From Gilliamella intestini (lineage in GTDB: Bacteria > Pseudomonadota > Gammaproteobacteria > Enterobacterales > Orbaceae): DNA of 64,000 nt. How positions within the stretch are numbered: the stretch's first letter is position 1; each line of letters opens with the position of its first letter. Shown here in pieces: positions 59,020 to 64,000 of this stretch. The DNA lies in assembly GCF_900094935.1 (NCBI RefSeq), contig NZ_FMBA01000006.1, positions 1 to 64,000 of the forward strand. Reading direction: 5' to 3'. Under the pieces are notes generated by a model. It was not told the DNA's origin. It made no database searches and saw only the letters and a program-made list of their open reading frames with translations. A program made the position numbers and the translations under genes.

Positions 59020-59799
59020 ATGAAACAAGTCGCAGTCATTATTGGTGGGGGACAAACCCTAGGTGAATTTTTATGCAATGGTATTGCTGATGCAGGATAT
59101 CATGTTGTTGTTGCTGATTTAAATATTGACAATGCTAATAAAGTCGCAGAAGCAATTAATCAAAAACATGGCGTTGGCACAGCCAAAGGTTTTGTTGTTG
59201 ATGCTACAAACGAAGAAAGCGTGATGCAATTAGCTCAAGATGTTGATAGTGTATTTAAACGTGTTGATTTAATGGTGTATAGTGCCGGTGTTGCAAAAGC
59301 ATCACCTATTACCGATTTTACATTGAGTGATTTTGAATTATCCGTCAATGTTAATCTAACAGGTTACTTTTTATGTGCGCGTGAGTTTGCTAAACTAATG
59401 ATTAAATACAATATTAAAGGTCGAATTATTCAAATTAATTCAAAATCAGGTAAAGTAGGTAGCAAACATAATTCGGGATATAGCGCTGCCAAATTTGGTG
59501 GGGTTGGATTAACGCAATCTTTAGCTTTAGATCTTGCTGAATATGGTATTACTGTTAACTCGTTAATGCTTGGTAATTTGCTTAAATCGCCTATGTTTCA
59601 ATCATTATTACCTCAATATGCCAAAAAACTAGGTATTCCTGAAAGCCAAGTTGAACAGGTCTATATTGATAAAGTGCCACTAAAACGAGGTTGTGATTAT
59701 CAAGATGTGTTGAATTTATTGTTATTTTATGCAAGTGATAAAGCTTCTTATTGCACTGGGCAATCAATTAACATTACAGGCGGACAAGTAATGTTCTAG
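59020..59799 (+). CDS. srlD: Sorbitol-6-phosphate 2-dehydrogenase
   Basis: Short-chain dehydrogenase that oxidises glucitol 6-phosphate to fructose 6-phosphate, which feeds glycolysis. I start it at ATG 59020 behind GAGGAA, giving 259 aa, the same as E. coli SrlD. The NAD site is VIIGGGQTLGEFLC near 6, with NSKSGK near 143 and the catalytic Tyr/Lys in SGYSAAKFGGVG near 152-163. A hairpin follows before gutM. Confidence 0.95.
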   Translation: MKQVAVIIGGGQTLGEFLCNGIADAGYHVVVADLNIDNANKVAEAINQKHGVGTAKGFVVDATNEESVMQLAQDVDSVFKRVDLMVYSAGVAKASPITDFTLSDFELSVNVNLTGYFLCAREFAKLMIKYNIKGRIIQINSKSGKVGSKHNSGYSAAKFGGVGLTQSLALDLAEYGITVNSLMLGNLLKSPMFQSLLPQYAKKLGIPESQVEQVYIDKVPLKRGCDYQDVLNLLLFYASDKASYCTGQSINITGGQVMF

Positions 59800-59805
59800 T
59801 TAAAA

Positions 59806-59843
59806 CAAAGTGCGAAAATTAATTTAAAATTTATCGCACTTTG
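59806..59843 (+). terminator. Hairpin between srlD and gutM
   Basis: CAAAGTGCGA and TCGCACTTTG form a perfect 10-bp stem with an 18-nt loop, then TGCTTCT. It is a plausible partial terminator or mRNA stabiliser that would lower expression of the regulatory genes gutM and srlR relative to the permease. Confidence 0.6.
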
Positions 59844-59878
59844 TGCTTCTAATTTAAACTAACTGGAAAATCACACAT

Positions 59879-60244
59879 ATGACGACCACTCTAATAGCTA
59901 TTGCTCTAATTGCTTGGTGCATTCAGATTATTTTTAGTTGGCTTCAAATTCGTCGTTTTAATCGAGCCTTTTTAGCAATGAAACGAGGAACTTATCTAGG
60001 TATTGGTCGTAATGAAACAACACGATTTAAGCCAAGAGTATTAATTGCAATTTCATTAGATGAACATCAAGTAGTTATTGATTCTGTATTAATGAAAGGT
60101 ATTACTGTTTTTGCGTTACCAAAGCCAATTGCTCAACTGCATGGATTATCGGTTGCTAATATTATTCCTGAAAATATTTTCCCAAATGATTCTGCCTGCC
60201 AAAGCGCATTGATTGTGGCATTATCTGCAAAAAATAATAACTAG
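59879..60244 (+). CDS. gutM: Glucitol operon activator GutM
   Basis: A 121-aa protein with an N-terminal membrane segment (about residues 5-22), then LQIRRFNRAFLAMKRGTY-like sequence near 22-39 and RFKPRVLIAIS near 49. This fits the GutM family, which activates the glucitol operon in E. coli by an incompletely known route. Its place between srlD and srlR is the enteric order. Confidence 0.9.
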   Translation: MTTTLIAIALIAWCIQIIFSWLQIRRFNRAFLAMKRGTYLGIGRNETTRFKPRVLIAISLDEHQVVIDSVLMKGITVFALPKPIAQLHGLSVANIIPENIFPNDSACQSALIVALSAKNNN

Positions 60245-60344
60245 CAAACTTTTATTTTGAAAAATATTCCCTTTCATTATGAAATAATATATTTTAAAGT
60301 AAGATAGTTTATTATGCGTATCAATAATCATGGTGGATCTAATA

Positions 60345-61127
60345 ATGAAAGTGAAACAACGACAAACAGCGATTTTGGAGTATTTGCAAAAAAATGGGCA
60401 AATTAGTGTTGAAGCATTAGCAGAGCATTTTAAAACAACAGGTACAACAATTCGTAAAGATCTCACACAACTGCATGAAAGTGGTTTAGTTTTACGCACA
60501 TATGGCGGTGCTATGCTCAACCGTGAGGTTGGAGATAGAGCCATTGATCACAAAACTTATATTAATACGGCACAAAAAAAAGCCATCGCAGAAGAAGCAG
60601 CTAAACTTATTCATGAGGGCGATTCTATCATTTTTGATGCAGGAAGCACAGTTGCACAGATGATCCCTATATTAGCAAGGTTTAATAACTTAACGATTAT
60701 GACCAATAGTTTACACATGGTTAATGAGCTAGTAGCAAATGATAATGATCAAACCATTATTTTAACTGGTGGCACATTTCGTCGAAAATCAGCCTCCTTC
60801 CATAGTAATAATGCTTTAGCTATTGCAGCGTTTGAATCTTATACGTTTGATAAGTTATTTATGGGAGCCGATGGAGTGGATCTAGTCGGTGGAGTGACCA
60901 CTTTTAACGAAAGTTATCATGGTAGTGTAGCTATGAGTAAAGCTGCTGCGAAATTAATTTTATTAGCAGACTCATCAAAATTTGGTCGCCGTAGCCCAAA
61001 TGTTGTGTGCGATTTAAGTGCTGTTGATACAATTATTACTGATGATAATTTAGATAATAAATATTATGATGCATTAACCCAAAAAGGAATTAATGTTATT
61101 AAAGTAAAAACTAACGAATGTGATTAG
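60345..61127 (+). CDS. srlR: Glucitol operon repressor, DeoR family
   Basis: I start it at ATG 60345, with GGTGG ahead (260 aa); another ATG lies 15 bp upstream. The N-terminal helix-turn-helix is [21 protein letters not shown] in two blocks near 19-39. The C-terminal DeoRC sugar-phosphate domain has [13 protein letters not shown] near 102, [11 protein letters not shown] near 122, [12 protein letters not shown] near 143 and [13 protein letters not shown] near 207. It matches E. coli SrlR; gutQ, which follows in E. coli, is absent. Confidence 0.93.
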   Translation: MKVKQRQTAILEYLQKNGQISVEALAEHFKTTGTTIRKDLTQLHESGLVLRTYGGAMLNREVGDRAIDHKTYINTAQKKAIAEEAAKLIHEGDSIIFDAGSTVAQMIPILARFNNLTIMTNSLHMVNELVANDNDQTIILTGGTFRRKSASFHSNNALAIAAFESYTFDKLFMGADGVDLVGGVTTFNESYHGSVAMSKAAAKLILLADSSKFGRRSPNVVCDLSAVDTIITDDNLDNKYYDALTQKGINVIKVKTNECD

Positions 61128-61210
61128 CGCAAATAAAATAGATTTTGTAGTTTATTTCATTAAATAAAAAGAAATGAATATTTTGCAACAAGAATTAGGT
61201 TACGGTAGAG

Positions 61211-61250
61211 CGATAAGCATTCTGTTATTAACGCAGTAGAATAATTATCG
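61211..61250. repeat. Stem-loop element in the srlR-serA gap
   Basis: CGATAA-GC-ATTCT and AGAAT-AA-TTATCG pair over 11 bp with a symmetric 2/2 internal loop around a 14-nt loop. Not U-tailed. It may be a structured RNA, an operator, or the end of a lost insertion element. The rest of 61128-61405 has no gene. Confidence 0.4.
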
Positions 61251-61365
61251 GATGGAGACTAGATAGGACTTACCACGATGAAGAAATAACTGCACGTGTA
61301 AGCCCTTAAAATCAAACAATGTCAGATTTGCTTTAACTACTATCTCATTTAAATAATAGTGATTA

Positions 61366-61389
61366 GCCACTTATCAAAAGATTGGTGGC
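61366..61389. terminator. Hairpin between convergent srlR and serA
   Basis: GCCAC-TT-ATC and GAT-TG-GTGGC form an 8-bp stem with an internal loop and a 4-nt AAAA loop; ATTTAAC follows on the plus strand. Weak U-tracts on both sides, but it lies 17 bp from the serA stop. Confidence 0.5.
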
Positions 61390-61405
61390 ATTTAACACAT
61401 GTAAC

Positions 61406-62647
61406 TTAAAACAACAACCTTGCCCGAATTGTGCCAAGTACACATTTTAATTTTGCAAGTAATTCTTCAGCTTTACTTTGTTCAACTCTATCAATATCAA
61501 TCACAACATAACCAATTTTAGTATCGGTTTGCAAATACTGTGCTGAAATATTTAATCCTTGCTCGGCAAATAGCGTGTTTATGGCTGTTAACACGCCGGG
61601 TTGATTATGATGGATATTAATAAAACGGCTTGAGCCTTTAGCTGGAATAGGTAAAGAAGCTTCAGGAAAGTTAACGGCTGAAAGCGTTGCGCCAGTATCT
61701 GAATATTTAGCGAGTTTTGTGGCAACTTCAATACCAATATTTTCTTGTGCTTCGCTAGTAGAACCACCAATGTGTGGGGTAATAATTACGTTATCAAATT
61801 GGCACAATGGTGATTCAAATGGATCGTTGTTACTAGCAGGCTCTGTTGGGAAAACATCAATAGCTGCCCCACTAAGTTTATTGGTTTTCAGTGCTTTAGT
61901 TAAAGCATCAAGATCGATAACTTTACCACGCGAAGCATTAATCAAAATTGCACCTGATTTCATCGCATCAATTTCTTTATCGCTGATCATTTTGATAGTA
62001 GTTGCGTTTTCTGGCACATGCATTGAAACAATATCACTTATAGCTAGTAATTCTTCCATTGTTGAAATTTGTTTAGCATTACCTAAAGGTAGTTTTGTTT
62101 CGATATCGTAAAAATAGACATTCATCCCTAATGACTCAGCCAAAATACTTAACTGGCTACCAATATGTCCATAACCAATGATACCTAAATTTTTACCACG
62201 AGCCTCGTGCGAACCTGTGGCAATCTTATTCCATTTTCCTTGGTGTGCTTTAGCATTTGCTTCGGGTACTCGGCGCAATAGCAAAATAGCTTCAGCCAAA
62301 ACAAGTTCAGCAACTGATCGAGTGTTTGAAAATGGCGCATTAAATACAGGAATACCTTTTACAGTAGCAGCATCAAGATCGACTTGATTCGTACCAATAC
62401 AAAAACAACCAATGCCAGCAAGCTTTGGTGCTGAGTCGATGATCTCTTTGGTTAATTGCGTTCTTGAGCGGATACCAATAAAACGGACATCTTTTAAGGC
62501 TTGTTTTAGTTCTTCGGACGATAGTGCACTTTTTTGATATTCAATATTCGTAAAACCAGCGGATTTTAATACATCTATTGCACTAGAATGAACACCTTCA
62601 AGTAACAAAAACTTGTTTTCATCTTTGGTTAAAGTCTGAACAACCAT
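61406..62647 (-). CDS. serA: D-3-phosphoglycerate dehydrogenase
   Basis: First step of serine synthesis. The 413-aa protein (E. coli 410) has RSRTQLTKE near 60, CFCIGTNQVDLDAA near 82, the NAD site LGIIGYGHIGSQL near 153, the NASRGKVIDLDAL block near 234 with the catalytic Arg, TPHIGGSTSEAQENIG near 290 with the catalytic His, and a C-terminal ACT domain (HHNQPGVLTAINTLFAEQG near 345) that binds serine for feedback inhibition. GAGGAAA precedes the ATG. It follows rpiA on the same strand. Confidence 0.96.
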   Translation of the reverse strand: MVVQTLTKDENKFLLLEGVHSSAIDVLKSAGFTNIEYQKSALSSEELKQALKDVRFIGIRSRTQLTKEIIDSAPKLAGIGCFCIGTNQVDLDAATVKGIPVFNAPFSNTRSVAELVLAEAILLLRRVPEANAKAHQGKWNKIATGSHEARGKNLGIIGYGHIGSQLSILAESLGMNVYFYDIETKLPLGNAKQISTMEELLAISDIVSMHVPENATTIKMISDKEIDAMKSGAILINASRGKVIDLDALTKALKTNKLSGAAIDVFPTEPASNNDPFESPLCQFDNVIITPHIGGSTSEAQENIGIEVATKLAKYSDTGATLSAVNFPEASLPIPAKGSSRFINIHHNQPGVLTAINTLFAEQGLNISAQYLQTDTKIGYVVIDIDRVEQSKAEELLAKLKCVLGTIRARLLF

Positions 62648-62719
62648 TATTTCCTCTCTTTCCTTTTTTCTTCAAAATGCGAATGGATACCTATTGTTAT
62701 ACAAAATGATAAGTTGATT

Positions 62720-63385
62720 CTAATTAGCTAATTTCAGCTCTTTTACACCAGAGCTACAGCCAACTAGAGCAATATCCGCCCCTTTATTAGCAAATAGGCC
62801 AACAGTAACCACCCCGGCAATGCTATTAATTCGATTTTCTAACTCTATTGGATTTGAAATGACAAGATCATGAACATCCAAAATAACATTACCATTATCA
62901 GTAACGACACCTTGACGATATATTGGTTTGCCTCCCAATTTAAATAATTCGCGAGCGACATAAGATCGCGCCATAGGGATCACTTCAACAGGTAATGGAA
63001 ACGAACCTAAAACATCAACAACTTTGGATTCATCAACAATACAAATGAATTGCTTAGCTATGGCAGAAACAATTTTTTCGCGCGTTAAAGCTGCACCACC
63101 ACCTTTAATCATTTGTAAATGATGATTTATTTCATCAGCACCATCGACATAAACATCTAAGTAATCGACTTCATTACAATCTAATACAGTAATACCATAG
63201 TTTTTTAATTTTTGTGTTGATGCTTCTGAGCTTGAAACAGTGCCTTTGATTTGATCTTTAATTGTTGCTAATGCATCAATAAAATGAGATGCCGTTGAGC
63301 CAGTGCCTACACCGACATAAGAATCGGGTTTGATAAATTTTAATGCTGACCAACCTACGGCCTTTTTTAATTCGTCTTGAGTCAT
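62720..63385 (-). CDS. rpiA: Ribose-5-phosphate isomerase A
   Basis: Interconverts ribose 5-phosphate and ribulose 5-phosphate in the pentose phosphate pathway. The 221-aa protein has [16 protein letters not shown] near 24-39, [20 protein letters not shown] near 78-97 (substrate loop and catalytic Asp/Glu), [10 protein letters not shown] near 96 and [10 protein letters not shown] near 115. The serA-rpiA-argP neighbourhood is the same as in E. coli. Confidence 0.96.
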   Translation of the reverse strand: MTQDELKKAVGWSALKFIKPDSYVGVGTGSTASHFIDALATIKDQIKGTVSSSEASTQKLKNYGITVLDCNEVDYLDVYVDGADEINHHLQMIKGGGAALTREKIVSAIAKQFICIVDESKVVDVLGSFPLPVEVIPMARSYVARELFKLGGKPIYRQGVVTDNGNVILDVHDLVISNPIELENRINSIAGVVTVGLFANKGADIALVGCSSGVKELKLAN

Positions 63386-63498
63386 GGTACCGCCCTAATT
63401 TAAGGATAATTTTCTAAAAAAATAAAATTTTGAAAGAAAAATTATTGAAGATATGGCATAGTACCCAATTAGAAAATAAAAATCATCAGTATTTTAAG

Positions 63499-63524
63499 AA
63501 ATATATCAACTTTTTGATATATTT
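63499..63524. promoter_or_regulatory. 10-bp palindrome in the rpiA-argP divergent promoter region
   Basis: AAATATATCA and TGATATATTT are exact inverses with a 6-bp spacer (ACTTTT). It lies about 67-92 bp before argP and 114-139 bp before rpiA, a suitable place for an operator of either gene. Confidence 0.45.
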
Positions 63525-63590
63525 AAAACTTATTGCGATATCCAATTAGCTTGAACATTCAAGCAATGATCAAATCATAGTAAAGAGATT

Positions 63591-64000
63591 ATGAAGCGTC
63601 CAGATTATAGAGCATTACAAGCGTTAGATGCAGTGATAAAAGAGCGAGGATTTGAGCGAGCAGCAGATAAACTGTGTATTACACAGCCTGCCGTATCGCA
63701 ACGCATTAAGCAATTAGAAAGCTTTTTTGGTCAGCAATTGTTGGTAAGAACTATACCTCCGAAAGCAACTAAACAAGGTAAACACTTACTTGGTTTATTA
63801 CATCAAGTTGAATTATTAGAACAGCAATGGTTAGGTGATAACGATAAAAATGCCACACCATTATCACTATCTATTGCGATTAATGCAGATTCCTTAGCAA
63901 CTTGGTTTTTACCTGCATTAAAACCAGTTTTGAATAAAAATATCTTACGTTTTGATATTCAGGTCAAAGATGAAGAACATACTTTAGAATTATTGCGTTT
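63591..64000 (+). CDS. argP: LysR-family regulator ArgP (IciA), 5' part only
   Basis: Regulates argO and other lysine- and arginine-responsive genes in enterics. The 136 complete codons seen before the window edge match ArgP almost residue for residue: [18 protein letters not shown] at the start, the helix-turn-helix [20 protein letters not shown] near 20-39, [13 protein letters not shown], and the opening of the effector domain with [15 protein letters not shown] near 98-112. It is divergent from rpiA, as in E. coli. Confidence 0.93.
   Translation, partial: MKRPDYRALQALDAVIKERGFERAADKLCITQPAVSQRIKQLESFFGQQLLVRTIPPKATKQGKHLLGLLHQVELLEQQWLGDNDKNATPLSLSIAINADSLATWFLPALKPVLNKNILRFDIQVKDEEHTLELLR

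Overview
The window is AT-rich chromosomal DNA of a gammaproteobacterium. Gene content, gene order and protein similarity (complete E. coli-type dcw cluster, ptsHI-crr, srl/gut operon, tonB, mutH, lpxC, waaA, a seryl-tRNA with encoded CCA) point to a relative of the Enterobacterales. The low G+C, the compact intergenic regions and the absence of several usual neighbours suggest an Orbaceae-type gut symbiont such as Gilliamella. That genus assignment is inference from memory, not a database result.

Layout. 1-371: 5' end of an IS1182-like transposase with two hairpins. 372-3420: galU behind a DUF2569 membrane gene and a probably broken small membrane gene, then a secreted protein with an unusual 5' end (three heptanucleotide repeats plus a consensus sigma70 promoter). 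3752-5777: an entericidin-like lipoprotein gene too short for ordinary ORF calling, tyrB and ridA. 5977-12916: ffh, rhtA, ispB, Fur-boxed tonB, pepP-ygfB and a small lipoprotein. 13072-15622: ptsH-ptsI-crr, convergent with pgi (15705-17354) across a shared terminator. 17672-36291: yfbR and the whole dcw cluster on the minus strand, mraZ to lpxC, with a four-repeat MraZ operator in front of mraZ.

36292-40396 is the accessory part of the window. It lies between the mraZ promoter and the 3' end of a tRNA-Ser(UGA) gene. It holds a YaaW/UPF0174 protein, a WYL-type regulator, a small membrane protein and a small exported protein, all on one strand, plus decayed IS481-family remnants.

40678-44192: tusE, ftsB-ispD-ispF-truD-pcm (surE, nlpD and rpoS are not here). 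44316-50553: rsgA, orn, waaA-hemH, lolA and rarA. 51095-54658: nrdAB behind two NrdR boxes. 54803-56721: mutH, an FMN reductase and dps. 56986-61127: a glucitol (sorbitol) PTS operon srlA-srlE-srlB-srlD-gutM-srlR behind a long perfect palindrome and a CRP-like half site. 61406-64000: serA, rpiA and the 5' part of argP.

Functionally most of the window is core: peptidoglycan precursor synthesis and division (dcw, ftsB), isoprenoid and undecaprenyl/quinone side-chain supply (ispD, ispF, ispB), lipid A and Kdo steps (lpxC, waaA), lipoprotein export (lolA), DNA precursors and repair (nrdAB, mutH, rarA), and PTS sugar uptake feeding glycolysis (ptsHI-crr, srl, pgi). The points I consider most worth checking are the possible phase-variable 5' end of the secreted protein near 3.2-3.4 kb, a roughly 40-bp dispersed repeat with compensating base changes that flanks nrdAB, the tRNA-Ser-linked accessory cluster, and the regulatory palindromes.
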